A DNA stretch of 64,000 bases from DATJLY01 sp963773665 (GTDB lineage: Bacteria; Pseudomonadota; Alphaproteobacteria; ATCC43930; CGMCC-115725). The DNA lies in NCBI GenBank assembly GCA_963773665.1, contig CAVZBZ010000009.1, positions 218,960-282,959 of the forward strand, given 5' to 3'. Both the position numbers and the translations under genes were made by a program. The notes beneath the pieces are model-generated. The model was given only the letters and a program-made list of their open reading frames with translations. It searched no databases and was not told the DNA's origin. Shown here in pieces: positions 1 to 8,723 of the stretch (position 1 is its first letter; the number at the start of each line of letters is the position of its first letter).

Positions 1-158
1 TCCGCCCGAAAGTTGACCAGGGCGAGACCAGCGCACGCAGCGATGCGGAATTTGCGAAGAAACCGTGAACGACACCTCAATGACACGGAACGGCTGGCAA
101 GTCCTTCCCGTTTGGCGGTTCGGGGCGAAGGCTGCAGAGGGGCCGTTGCTGCGGAGTC
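1..158. other. Left-edge non-coding stretch upstream of the RlpA-like gene
   Basis: No open frame here resembles a known protein; the short frames are high-GC noise. The stretch probably holds the promoter and leader of the gene that starts at 159. No clear -35/-10 pair or strong Shine-Dalgarno sequence could be picked out, and no repeat is visible. Confidence 0.4.
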
Positions 159-641
159 ATGCGGGGTTACTCTGTCCTCACGCGATTTTGCCTTTATTGT
201 CTCCTGGGCTGGGGCCTTGCGGCTGTATTTCCGCACGGCTCCGGCGACGCCGCCTTGACTGTGCCGCTGCCGGTCGTGCCCCCTCTTCCAGCGGTCATGC
301 CGCCGCCGCCGCCCGCGCCGGCGGCGCATCATCCGCGGGCGCAGATCGGCGTCGCCTCGTGGTACGGGCCGGACCATAACGGGCGCGTGACCGCGAGCGG
401 CGCGATCTTCGATGCCGGCAAGCTCACTGCGGCGCACCGCAGCCTGCCGTTCGACACTAGGGTCAAGGTGACCAACCTGCGCAACGGCAAGTCGGTCAAT
501 GTCGTCATCAACGATCGCGGTCCGGGCATCAAGAGCCGCGCCATCGATCTTTCGGAAAAGGCGGCGCGGCAGCTCGGCATGACCCGAAAAGGTCTCGCCC
601 TCGTGCGCATCGAACCCTTGGGTCCGGTCGCGCTGGAATGA
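159..641 (+). CDS. Septal ring lytic transglycosylase RlpA-family protein
   Basis: The 160-residue protein has a hydrophobic N-terminal segment (about residues 7-25), a proline-rich linker (about 37-55), and one double-psi beta-barrel domain from about residue 63 to the end. The family hallmarks ASWYG near the domain start, the VVINDRGP motif and the RAIDLSEKAARQLGM motif are all present. RlpA proteins act in the periplasm on peptidoglycan; in Pseudomonas RlpA cleaves naked glycan strands, but many homologues have only been shown to bind. There is no SPOR domain and no lipobox, so this is the short form. Its 3' end overlaps only a poor upstream extension of the next reading frame. Other cell-wall genes (MepA, L,D-transpeptidase) lie within 6 kb. 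Confidence 0.85.
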   Translation: MRGYSVLTRFCLYCLLGWGLAAVFPHGSGDAALTVPLPVVPPLPAVMPPPPPAPAAHHPRAQIGVASWYGPDHNGRVTASGAIFDAGKLTAAHRSLPFDTRVKVTNLRNGKSVNVVINDRGPGIKSRAIDLSEKAARQLGMTRKGLALVRIEPLGPVALE

Positions 642-721
642 CGGCTATCCCCGTCCGTGCGGGTTGCGGCGGGAACGAAGTATGCGGCCCGGCCTTGACC
701 AAGCGGGAGAGAGTGTCCGCC

Positions 722-943
722 ATGACGACCGTGGGCCGGATGACGAGCGAGCGCCAGATCTGGGAGGCGGCGGTGCTGCTCGTGCAGCGCCATGGCGAGG
801 ACGCCCCTGCGGTTGCCGGCCGCGAGGCGCTCAAATACTGCCGCCGCGCGGACGAGCTGAGCTGCGTCGTGTGGTCGTGGATCGCGCGCGTCACGGCCGA
901 GCTCGTGAAGCTCGAGCCCGACGTCACCGAGCGCATTCACTGA
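722..943 (+). CDS. Small conserved hypothetical protein (DUF6961-like)
   Basis: The 73-residue acidic, probably cytoplasmic protein has a core that starts SERQIWEAAVLLVQRHG and continues into a helical repeat with two cysteines. It has no signal peptide or membrane segment. A purine-rich GGGAGAGAG stretch just upstream of the ATG at 722 favours this start over the in-frame ATG at 638, which overlaps the RlpA-like gene. The pattern resembles small alphaproteobacterial proteins annotated DUF6961, but that match is from memory and weak. No function is known. Confidence 0.55.
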   Translation: MTTVGRMTSERQIWEAAVLLVQRHGEDAPAVAGREALKYCRRADELSCVVWSWIARVTAELVKLEPDVTERIH

Positions 944-974
944 GGCGAACCGCCTCAAATACGCCTGATCGGCC

Positions 975-1403
975 TCAGCGCCAGCCGCGGCGCACGATGA
1001 TGCCGCCGCCATAGGCGTAGGGCGGAGAATAGGAATAAGGATAGGGATAATAGGCCGGATAGACCGGCACGGCGACCGCGGGCGGCGGCGGCGGCGGCGG
1101 CGGTGCCGCGGCGACCGCAAGCGGAGGAGCCGGTGCGCCCGGTTGCGCCGCCGTCACCGCTCTCCAGCTTCCGTCCGGTTGCAGGCACGTCGTGCCCCAG
1201 CCCTCCTGCACCTCGCCGCCGACGGTGATCGTCTGCTGAAACTCGCGGCAGGTCGGAGCCGCGGTCGGACCCGCTTGCGCCACTTGCGCCGGCGCGGCAG
1301 CGACAGCGACCGGCGGCGGGGGCGACGGCGGCGGGTAGTATACGCATCCGCAGCAGAGAAGGATTGCGAGCGTCACGGGCGCGCGAATATGCGTGCTCAA
1401 CAT
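975..1403 (-). CDS. Proline-rich lipoprotein with surface-antigen-type C-terminal motif
   Basis: Starting at the ATG at 1403 gives 142 residues with a hydrophobic signal ending in a cysteine cluster (LLCCGC, about residues 15-20) that can serve as a lipobox. The middle holds a two-cysteine module (CREFQQTITVGG ... TTCLQPDGSW) of the kind at the end of the Rickettsia 17-kDa surface-antigen family. Proline/alanine runs flank it and the C-terminus is Tyr/Pro-rich. It is most likely an outer-membrane lipoprotein of unknown role. A longer upstream in-frame start (1469) would bury the signal peptide and is not preferred. It is divergent from the adenylate cyclase at 1579. Confidence 0.7.
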   Translation of the reverse strand: MLSTHIRAPVTLAILLCCGCVYYPPPSPPPPVAVAAAPAQVAQAGPTAAPTCREFQQTITVGGEVQEGWGTTCLQPDGSWRAVTAAQPGAPAPPLAVAAAPPPPPPPPAVAVPVYPAYYPYPYSYSPPYAYGGGIIVRRGWR

Positions 1404-1578
1404 AAAGGCCTCGCGAGGCGTTGCCCGTGCAGTGTCCATCGAACCGCCCGCTTGGGCAATCGGATTCACGGCCGGGTCCGCCCTCGAATTTCGGTTGACC
1501 CCATACCTTCGACCCCGTCAGCATGGCCGGCCAGGGCGCATAGTTAACCAACTTGCGTCCGGCAAATGAGGATCGGAG

Positions 1579-3918
1579 ATGCGGGACGGCCGAAACGTCC
1601 TCGAGACGGTGTTCGGCGTCGGCGAAAGCGATTTCGCCGCGGCGCTGCGCGGCGGCGACCCCGCGCTGGCCGACCGCGTCCTGGAGTTGCTGCGGCGGCT
1701 TTCAATTCTCGCCGAAGTTTCCGACACGGTGACCGAGCATCTCACGCTCGACCATCAGCTGCCGCGCATGATCGCGCTCATCACCGAAGTGTTCGATGCC
1801 GAGCGCGCCACGCTCTTCCTCAACGACCCGGACGGCGGCGAGCTGTTCTCGCGCGTGGCGAGCGGCGAGGGCGTGCGCGAGATCCGCATCCCGGCAGGCG
1901 CTGGAATTGCCGGCGCGGTGTTCCAGTCCGGCGCGCCCGTCATCATCGACGATGTCTACAAGGACCCGCGCTTCAATCCCGAGGTCGATCGCCAGACCGG
2001 CTACGTGACGCGCAACATGCTGTGCGTGCCGCTGCGGAACCGTGACGGGAAGTCGAGCGGCGTGACCCAGGTGCTGAACAAGCGCCGCGGCGCGTTCACC
2101 GACGGCGATCGGACATTGCTCGAGGCGATCAACCGCCAAGCCTCGAACGCCATCGAGGAGGCGCGGCTCGCCGAGCTTCTGGAGCGCGCCCGCCGCGACG
2201 AGATCGAGCTTCTCTCGATCGCCGAGGCGATCTCGAGCGAATTGCAGCTCGACGTGCTGCTCAACCGCATCATGCACGCCTGCACCGATTTTCTCGAGGC
2301 GGAGCGCTCGACCCTGTTCATCTACGATCGCGACAAGGACGAGCTGTGGTCGAAGATGGCCGAGGGCAGCGAGCAGAAGGAAATTCGCGTGCCGGCCAAC
2401 GCGGGCCTCGTCGGCGCCGCCTTCCAGGCGGCCGAGGTGCTCAACATCCCCGACGCCTATGCCGACCCGCGCTTCAACCGGACCGTGGACAAGGCGACCG
2501 GGTTCCGCACCCGCAACATCCTGTGCGCGCCGGTGATCGACCGGGCCGGCCTCCATCTCGGCATCGTCCAGGTTCTCAACAAGCGTGGCGGACCGTTCGG
2601 CGCCGTCGACGTGCGCCGCATCAAGGCGTTCTGCGCCCAGATCGCCATCGCGATCCACAACGCGCAGCTTTTCTCCGACGTGCTCGCGCTCAAGAACTAC
2701 AACGAGAGCATCCTGAAATCGCTGTCGAACGGCGTCGTCACGCTCGACCAGCGGCTCAATGTCGCCAAGGTGAACGAGGCGGCCGAGCGCATCCTCGGCT
2801 TTGCCGTGAACGACGTGTTGGGCCGCCCGGCCGAGCAGGTGTTCGGCAATCGCAACGCCTGGATCACGCGCAGCCTCGAATATGTCGTGGCGCAGAACAC
2901 CAACGACTACCACGCCGACACCGAGCTGCTCTTGCCCGACGGCAACTCCGTGGCGGTCAACTGCACCGTGGCGCCGCTTCTCGACCTCGACAACAAGGCG
3001 ATCGGCTACATGCTGGTGCTCGAGGACATCACCCGCGAGAAGCGTGTCCGCAACACCATGTCGCGCTACATGGCGAAGGAGGTGGTGGACCGGCTGTTGG
3101 CGAGCGGCGACGAGGTGCTGAAGGGCAGCTCGCACGTCGCCACCGTGCTGTTCTCGGACATCCGCCAGTTCACCATGCTGACCGAGGCGATGAGCCCGCA
3201 GCAGACCGTGACCATGCTCAACGAGTATTTCACCGAGATGGTCGAAGTCGTGCTGTCGAACGGCGGCATGCTCGACAAGTATATCGGCGACGCGCTGATG
3301 GCGATCTTCGGCGCGCCGGTCGAGGACGTGACCGACGCCGACCGCGCGCTTCGCGTCGCCACCGAGATGATCCGCGCGCTCGATCAGCTCAATGCGCGCC
3401 GCGCCGGCGAAGGCCTCGCCGCGATCGACATCGGCGTCGGGCTCGCCACGGGCGAGGTGCTCGCGGGCTCGGTCGGCTCGATCAAGCGCATGGAATACAC
3501 CGTGATCGGCGACACCGTGAATCTCTCGGCGCGGCTCGAGAGCGCGAACAAGCATTACGGCACCAAGGTGCTGATCTCGGGCCAGACGGTCGAGGCGCTG
3601 ACCGTGCCCGCGATGCTGCGCCGGATCGACGTGCTGCAAGTGAAGGGCAAGTCGAAGCCGACCCAGGTGTACGAATCGCTCAGCCACAATACCGAGCACA
3701 CATTCCCCAACATGCACCGCGTCATCGCGCTCTACGAAGGCGGGTTCGAGCGCTACCAGCAGCGCGACTGGGCCGGCGCCATCGCCAGCTTCGCCGAGGC
3801 GCTCGAGCTGGCGCCGCACGACAAGCCGTCGCGCGTCTTCCTCGACCGCTGCCGCTATTACGCCCGCCACCCGCCGCCGGCCGACTGGAACGGCGTGTGG
3901 ATCATGGAGGAGAAGTAG
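1579..3918 (+). CDS. GAF-GAF-PAS class III adenylate cyclase
   Basis: The 779-residue soluble signalling protein has two tandem GAF domains (about 38-190 and 215-365), a PAS domain (about 375-490) and a class III cyclase domain (about 515-690). A short tetratricopeptide-like tail (RDWAGAIASFAEALELAP) follows. All catalytic positions are present: the two metal aspartates D527 (in FSDIR) and D571 (in YIGDALMAIFG), the adenine-selecting pair K567 and T641, and the transition-state residues N648 and R652. The Lys/Thr pair points to ATP and so to cAMP as product. The GAF and PAS domains presumably sense a small ligand. The last 17 bases overlap mepA tail to tail. Confidence 0.92.
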   Translation: MRDGRNVLETVFGVGESDFAAALRGGDPALADRVLELLRRLSILAEVSDTVTEHLTLDHQLPRMIALITEVFDAERATLFLNDPDGGELFSRVASGEGVREIRIPAGAGIAGAVFQSGAPVIIDDVYKDPRFNPEVDRQTGYVTRNMLCVPLRNRDGKSSGVTQVLNKRRGAFTDGDRTLLEAINRQASNAIEEARLAELLERARRDEIELLSIAEAISSELQLDVLLNRIMHACTDFLEAERSTLFIYDRDKDELWSKMAEGSEQKEIRVPANAGLVGAAFQAAEVLNIPDAYADPRFNRTVDKATGFRTRNILCAPVIDRAGLHLGIVQVLNKRGGPFGAVDVRRIKAFCAQIAIAIHNAQLFSDVLALKNYNESILKSLSNGVVTLDQRLNVAKVNEAAERILGFAVNDVLGRPAEQVFGNRNAWITRSLEYVVAQNTNDYHADTELLLPDGNSVAVNCTVAPLLDLDNKAIGYMLVLEDITREKRVRNTMSRYMAKEVVDRLLASGDEVLKGSSHVATVLFSDIRQFTMLTEAMSPQQTVTMLNEYFTEMVEVVLSNGGMLDKYIGDALMAIFGAPVEDVTDADRALRVATEMIRALDQLNARRAGEGLAAIDIGVGLATGEVLAGSVGSIKRMEYTVIGDTVNLSARLESANKHYGTKVLISGQTVEALTVPAMLRRIDVLQVKGKSKPTQVYESLSHNTEHTFPNMHRVIALYEGGFERYQQRDWAGAIASFAEALELAPHDKPSRVFLDRCRYYARHPPPADWNGVWIMEEK

Positions 3919-4780
3919 CGGCGGCGAAGCTCGCGGTCCCCGGCAGCGCCAGCACCGCGCGGCATTCGGAGGGCAGGGTGGGGAGCGAGCGCCGCGGCGG
4001 CGCTGCGCCCAGCGCGGGCGGGCGCTGATCGCGCACCCAGGAGGCGAGCGTCGCATCGCACCCATCGCCCGCCGGCACGGCGGCCTGCTTCTCGCACTCC
4101 GGCGAGTCGGGCGGGCAGCTCAGGCGGACGTGGAAATGGTCGTCGTGCCCCCACCATGGCCTGAGTTTGCCGAGCCAGGCGTGCTCGCTGGGCGGCAGGC
4201 GGCGGCACAGCGTGGCCTTGATCACCGGATTGACGAAGATGCGGTCGACCAGCGGGTCGCGCGCCGCGAGCCGCAGGAGCGCGATCTGGCGTTCGCCGAA
4301 CCGCTTCGGATCGACCGCGCGCCAGCTCGCCAAAAGCATCGAGGGCAGCGCCACGTTCTCGCGCGCCGCCGGCGCAAGGAGCGGCGTCGGCTCGAGCGTG
4401 AACCAGATGTCGACATCGACCCCGGTCTGGTGGCTCGCATGGCCGAACGGCAGCGGCCCGCCGCGCGGCTGCGCCATGTCGCCGACATAGAACGGGGGCA
4501 GCCCGGAGGCGGCCGCTGCGCCGCCGAGCCGGCGCACGAAATCGACCGTCTCGGGCAGGCCGAAATAGCGCCGCCGGGAGAGCTTGATGACCTCGTAGCC
4601 GGGCCCGTCGGGCGGCAGCGCCACCGCGCCGGCAAGACAGCCATGGGCCGGGCTGCCGATCGCCGCGGGCACGCCGATGGTGGGCGCGCTCACCCGGCTC
4701 CAGGAATTGCCGTCATCGCTCCACGCCAGCGAGACCGGCACGAGGAGCAAGACGGCGATCGCGGCAAGACGCTCGATCAT
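3902..4780 (-). CDS. mepA: Penicillin-insensitive murein endopeptidase
   Basis: The 292-residue exported protein starts at the ATG at 4780 with a signal peptide of about 20 residues. The zinc-binding signature HASHQTGVDVDIW and the second metal motif GHDDHFHVRL are both intact, as are the paired cysteines typical of MepA (LAS/M74 peptidases). The enzyme cuts the D-Ala to meso-diaminopimelate cross-link in periplasmic peptidoglycan and is not blocked by penicillin. It is convergent with the cyclase and lies next to an L,D-transpeptidase, so this corner of the window is cell-wall remodelling. Confidence 0.92.
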   Translation of the reverse strand: MIERLAAIAVLLLVPVSLAWSDDGNSWSRVSAPTIGVPAAIGSPAHGCLAGAVALPPDGPGYEVIKLSRRRYFGLPETVDFVRRLGGAAAASGLPPFYVGDMAQPRGGPLPFGHASHQTGVDVDIWFTLEPTPLLAPAARENVALPSMLLASWRAVDPKRFGERQIALLRLAARDPLVDRIFVNPVIKATLCRRLPPSEHAWLGKLRPWWGHDDHFHVRLSCPPDSPECEKQAAVPAGDGCDATLASWVRDQRPPALGAAPPRRSLPTLPSECRAVLALPGTASFAAATSPP

Positions 4781-4949
4781 GGGCTGGCAGACTATCACCA
4801 AATCCTAAAATCGGGGCCGGGCGAACGGGTGTGACCATGTTGTCACATCTTGATAAGGACTTTCGCAAGCCGATGGTGTTGTCATCTTCCGGCGCGGCGA
4901 TTTCTGCTATGGATCGGACGGCGGGCATCGCGCGCGCCCGAGGATCGTC

Positions 4950-6572
4950 ATGCAAATTCGCTTGAGCGCCATTGTCGTCGTCCTGGCCTGGGCGGTTCTG
5001 TGCCACCCGGCGCCGGCGTGGAGCGACGAGCACGCGCCTGCCGAAGCCATCGCCGCGATCCTCGATCGCGGCGACGCGGCCGACGCCGATGCCGCAACCC
5101 TTCGCGCGTTCTACGCGGCGCGCAACGACGCGCCCGCATGGTCCGATCCGGCGCGCGCGGCGGCGCTGGCTGCCGCGGTGGCGGGCGCCGCCGACCAGGG
5201 GCTCGACGGCGGCTTTCCGAAAAAGCTGGCGGCGCCGGGCGGCGACTCGGCGGCGCGCGACGTGGCGCTGACGCGCTTGGCGCTCGCCTATGCCACGGCG
5301 CTTGCCAAGGGGCGGGCACCCCTCGACCAGCTCGAGACGGACTGGGCCATTCCCGCGCCTGCGTTCGATGCCGCATCCAGGCTTTCGGCCGCGCTCGACC
5401 GCGACCTTGCCGCGTGGTTTGCGGCGCTGCCGCCGCAGCATCGCGATTACCAGCGTCTCGTCGGCGCGCTCGCGCGCTATCGCAAGATCGCTTCCGGCGG
5501 CGGCTGGGCTTCGGTGCCGCGCGGCGAGCCGTTGAAGCTCGGCATGACGGGCGAGCGCGTGCGCGACGCGAGGAAGCGCCTCGCGGCGGAAGGCGATCTC
5601 GCACCGCTGGCGCCGCCCGTCGCCGCGCCCAGCGGCGCGCCGGCAGCGGCATCCGCGGGTCCGATCCAGCGCGTCGCCGAGATATCCGGCGGCGCGCCCG
5701 AGGCTGCGGCGGCGCCCGACGATCCGGCTGCAATGTTCGACGGCGCGATGGAACAGGCGGTGCGCCGCTTCCAGCGCCGCTACGGCATCGTGGTGGACGG
5801 CGCGATCGGGCCGCGGACGCTCGCCGCCATGAATGTGCCGGTGCGCGCGCGGATCGAGCAGATCGAGCTCAATCTCGAGCGCTGGCGCGCGCTGCCGCAC
5901 GATCTCGGGCCAAGCTACATGATGGTCAACGTGCCGGCCGAGACGCTCGACATCGTGAGCGACGGCAATCTCGTCATGACGATGAAGGTCGTGGTTGGCG
6001 ATGCCGATCATCCGACCCCGGTCGTGCGCACCACGATGGTCGCGGTGCAGTTCAATCCGACCTGGACCATTCCGGCCTCGATCGTCGCCAAGGAGATCAT
6101 GCCGAAGTCGAAGCGCGACCGCTCCTATCTCGCCAAGAACGGCATCGTGTTTGCGCCGGGGCGCGGCTGGCAGCAGCTGCCGGGCCCGAAGAATCCGCTG
6201 GGCCAGCTCAAGTTCGAAACGCCGAACCGGTTCGACGTCTATCTCCACGACACGCCCTCGCGCTTGGCATTCGACCGCTACTTCCGCGCGCAAAGCCATG
6301 GCTGCGTCCGGCTCGAGCGCGCGACCGAGCTCGCCGGGTTCGTGCTGCGCGATCTCGGCTGGGACGAACAGCGGATCAGCGCCGCGGTGGCGGAAGGCGA
6401 CAGAAGCCGGGTCGATCTGAAGCGGCGCTGGCGCATCTACCTGCTCTATGCGACGAGCTTCGTCGACGAGGACGGCACGGTCGAGTTCCGCGACGATCTC
6501 TACGGCCGCGACGCGCGGCTGCGCGATGCGCTCGGCGCGATCCGCGCGGTGCAGCGCCAGGCCGGCCTCTGA
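4950..6572 (+). CDS. L,D-transpeptidase with peptidoglycan-binding domain
   Basis: The 540-residue periplasmic enzyme has a cleavable signal (residues 1-25, ending APAWS) and an N-terminal scaffold domain. A PG_binding_1 domain (about 190-295) is interrupted by an Ala/Pro-rich insert of about 40 residues. The YkuD catalytic domain runs from about residue 322 to 480. The active-site motif SHGCVRL places the nucleophilic cysteine at C452. The length and order match the YcbB/LdtD type, which forms 3-3 cross-links between diaminopimelate residues and resists most beta-lactams. An upstream spacer of about 170 bases separates it from the divergent mepA. Confidence 0.93.
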   Translation: MQIRLSAIVVVLAWAVLCHPAPAWSDEHAPAEAIAAILDRGDAADADAATLRAFYAARNDAPAWSDPARAAALAAAVAGAADQGLDGGFPKKLAAPGGDSAARDVALTRLALAYATALAKGRAPLDQLETDWAIPAPAFDAASRLSAALDRDLAAWFAALPPQHRDYQRLVGALARYRKIASGGGWASVPRGEPLKLGMTGERVRDARKRLAAEGDLAPLAPPVAAPSGAPAAASAGPIQRVAEISGGAPEAAAAPDDPAAMFDGAMEQAVRRFQRRYGIVVDGAIGPRTLAAMNVPVRARIEQIELNLERWRALPHDLGPSYMMVNVPAETLDIVSDGNLVMTMKVVVGDADHPTPVVRTTMVAVQFNPTWTIPASIVAKEIMPKSKRDRSYLAKNGIVFAPGRGWQQLPGPKNPLGQLKFETPNRFDVYLHDTPSRLAFDRYFRAQSHGCVRLERATELAGFVLRDLGWDEQRISAAVAEGDRSRVDLKRRWRIYLLYATSFVDEDGTVEFRDDLYGRDARLRDALGAIRAVQRQAGL

Positions 6573-6651
6573 GCGCGGCCTTAACCGTTGCGACATTGCG
6601 CCGCGGGGCACTCTCCAATAAATTTTGCCCGAACGTGGGACTTTCAGCCGC

Positions 6652-7671
6652 ATGCCGCCTGACCTGCTCTCCTTTGCCGGGCATCAAGCCGTCCTTGCGC
6701 TCGCCTATTTCTTCAAGGCGCTCCTGGCGTTCCTCGCGCCGCAATCGCCGCTCTACTGGCCGTTCCTGATCTCGACGGTGGTCATCGCCGCGCTGTTCTG
6801 GCGGCTCGCGCGCGGCGCGGGCGGCGCGCGTCCCGGCTGGCGCGAGTTCCGGCGGCGCTATTTCGGCCGGGATCTCTGGTGGCACGCCTCGGCGCGCGCC
6901 GACTACCGCTATTACATCGTCAACGCCGTGCTGTTCCCGTTTCTCGTCGGCCCGGCGCTCGCCACGGGTGCTGCCATCGCGAGCGGGCTCGACGGAATGC
7001 TGCGCCCGATCGTCGGCGCCTCGCCCGATCTGGCCGATGCGTCCTGGCCGATGCGGCTCGCCTTCACGCTGGCGTTCTTCGTCGCCTACGATTTCGGCCG
7101 GTTCGTCGCGCACTCGGCGCAGCACGACATCCCGCTCCTGTGGGAATTCCACAAGCCGCACCATTCCGCCGAGGTGCTGACGCCGTTCACCGGCTTCCGC
7201 GCCCACCCGGTCGATCTCGCGGTGATGGCGTGGGGGTCGGCGATCGCCACCGGGATCGTCACCTGGGCGTTCCAGCGCCTCGCCGGCACGGGCGTCACCT
7301 TCTATCAGTTCATGGGCCTCCAGGCATTGCTGTGGGGCTTCAGCCTCGCCGGCAATCTGAAACACTGGCAGGTGTGGATCTCCTATGGCCCGGTGCTCAA
7401 CCGCTGGCTCATCAGCCCGGCGCATCACCAGCTTCATCACAGCGCCGAGCCGCAGCATTTCGGGCGCAACCGCGGCTTCGAGATCGCGCTCTGGGACCGG
7501 CTTTACGGCACGCTCGCGCTGCCCCGGCGCGGCGAGGAATTCCGCATGGGCCTGGGCGACGGCAGCGATGGCGCCTGGCACCGCCTGGCGCGGCTTTATT
7601 TCTGGCCGTTCAAGCACGCGTTGCAGCGCCTCCTCGGGCGCGGCGGGCGCGTCGTGGAGCGGGCGCCGTGA
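6652..7671 (+). CDS. Sterol desaturase / fatty acid hydroxylase superfamily membrane protein
   Basis: The 339-residue protein has several membrane segments and the histidine clusters of the non-haem di-iron membrane oxygenases: HSAQHD, HKPHHS and HHQLHHS. The ATG at 6652 is preferred to an in-frame TTG at 6625, because the extra residues are not hydrophobic and have no ribosome site. Members hydroxylate or desaturate sterols, carotenoids or fatty acyl chains; the substrate here cannot be read. The TGA overlaps the GTG of the decayed lytic transglycosylase gene, which suggests the two were once translationally coupled. Confidence 0.85.
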   Translation: MPPDLLSFAGHQAVLALAYFFKALLAFLAPQSPLYWPFLISTVVIAALFWRLARGAGGARPGWREFRRRYFGRDLWWHASARADYRYYIVNAVLFPFLVGPALATGAAIASGLDGMLRPIVGASPDLADASWPMRLAFTLAFFVAYDFGRFVAHSAQHDIPLLWEFHKPHHSAEVLTPFTGFRAHPVDLAVMAWGSAIATGIVTWAFQRLAGTGVTFYQFMGLQALLWGFSLAGNLKHWQVWISYGPVLNRWLISPAHHQLHHSAEPQHFGRNRGFEIALWDRLYGTLALPRRGEEFRMGLGDGSDGAWHRLARLYFWPFKHALQRLLGRGGRVVERAP

Positions 7672-7936
7672 TCGCGCCGCTGACCGCCGCGTGCATCGCC
7701 GCGGCGGCCGCGTCCTACGGCGTCGGCGAGCCCGCGCTCTGGCTCATTCTCAAGACCGAGGCTGCTTCAACATCACCGTGGCCGCCTACATCCTGCGCCT
7801 GAAGCGCGACGAGGCCGGCGGCGACACCTGGGACGGTCTCGGCCGCTATCACAGCGCGACGCCGCCCCTTAAACGCGCCTACCAGGAAAAACTCGCCCGA
7901 TCCTATCGCGAGCTATACGTCGCCGGCGCTAGGTGC
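7668..7936 (+). pseudogene. Remnant of a small SLT-type lytic transglycosylase
   Basis: From the GTG at 7668 the first frame encodes a family-like start (SYGVGEPALWLILKTE) and then loses sense at about 7762. Another frame resumes with GCFNITVAAYILRLKR ... GLGRYHSATPPLKRAY, the C-terminal part of the same family. These small transglycosylases (TrbN/IagB-like) normally have about 35-45 residues between the two halves, including the QxN-type core. Here the halves abut, so there has been an out-of-frame internal deletion. The 3' limit is set where family-like sequence stops, at the end of the convergent PAP2 gene. Confidence 0.65.
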
Positions 7937-8522
7937 TGCAGAGGCCAGTGGTCGCGCCGAGATATGCCGCGATCTGGTGCCATACCGGCTCGAGCCCGGC
8001 CGAACTTCCGTGCAGCAGCGCGGCGAGAATCGCGGCCGCGACGAACAGCGGCCACACGTGCCGCCCGACCGGCCGGCCGGCGAGATAGCTGTGCGCGAAA
8101 ATTCCGAGCGCGGCTGCCCCGATGACGAGCCCGACCGCGACCTCGCTCACGCTGTGCGTGCCGAGAGCCACGCGCGACAGCGCGATCGCCACGACCAGCG
8201 CAGCACCCGCCGCGCCCGCCGCGACGCGCGGCCAGGCCTCGCTCTCGGACCCGGCGACGAGCGCAAGACCGCCATAGACGAGCGTGCTCATGCTGGCGTG
8301 GCCGCTCGGACTCTCGAGCGCGGCCCCGGGCGAGCCGCACGCGAAGAAAAAGATTTTCAAAAGCGCGGTGCCGCCGCCCGCCACGAGCAGCGCCAAGCCC
8401 CACATCAGCGCCTGCCGGCGCCCAACCATGCTGAACAGCCACAAGAACATCACGGCGGCCACCGGCAGCAGCACGGCAGCGTCGCCAAAGTTCGTGAGGG
8501 ACTGCATCGGGACGCAAAGCAT
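7929..8522 (-). CDS. PAP2-family membrane phosphatase
   Basis: The 197-residue protein has about six hydrophobic segments. The phosphatase motifs are visible: a lysine before CGSPG, PSGHASMS (motif 2), and SRVALGTHSVSEV (motif 3). The usual final acidic Asp of motif 3 is a Glu here and motif 1 lacks the typical RP, so substrate or activity may differ. Family members dephosphorylate lipid phosphates such as undecaprenyl or phosphatidylglycerol phosphate at the membrane. An alternative ATG at 8507 would shorten it by five residues; neither start has a clear ribosome site. Confidence 0.8.
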   Translation of the reverse strand: MLCVPMQSLTNFGDAAVLLPVAAVMFLWLFSMVGRRQALMWGLALLVAGGGTALLKIFFFACGSPGAALESPSGHASMSTLVYGGLALVAGSESEAWPRVAAGAAGAALVVAIALSRVALGTHSVSEVAVGLVIGAAALGIFAHSYLAGRPVGRHVWPLFVAAAILAALLHGSSAGLEPVWHQIAAYLGATTGLCST

Positions 8523-8565
8523 AGCGCGGCGTCCCGTTCATTTGCACCATCGCGCGAATTTTTAT

Positions 8566-8661
8566 CGTCATGCGCGGGCTTGTCCCGCGCGTCCACGTGT
8601 TGCATCGGTGCGAAAGAAGCGTGGATGGCCGGGACAAGCCGGGACAAGCCCGGCCATGACG
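8566..8661. repeat. Dispersed palindromic repeat (CGTCATGCGCGGG type)
   Basis: Two facing arms, 8566-8597 and 8620-8661, form an imperfect inverted repeat around a 22-base loop. The right arm contains a 10-base unit (GGGACAAGCC) twice in tandem. The same core (CATGCGCGGG ... CCCGCGCATG) recurs at 33524-33550. It lies between the divergent PAP2 and pyrK genes and could fold as a long hairpin in RNA. Confidence 0.8.
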
Positions 8662-8723
8662 ATGGTGAAGCGCTAGGTCGCAATCCATGGCAACGGCTTG
8701 GCGCCCATGCTAATGACGGGGCG

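Noticed and set aside
1702..4065. A 787-codon open frame antisense to the adenylate cyclase
   Set aside because: It is a high-GC shadow: Arg/His/Val-rich, no known domain, and it covers a gene with every cyclase catalytic residue in place.
4713..6653. A 646-codon open frame antisense to the L,D-transpeptidase
   Set aside because: Its composition is typical of antisense frames in GC-rich DNA, and the plus-strand YkuD gene is clearly real.
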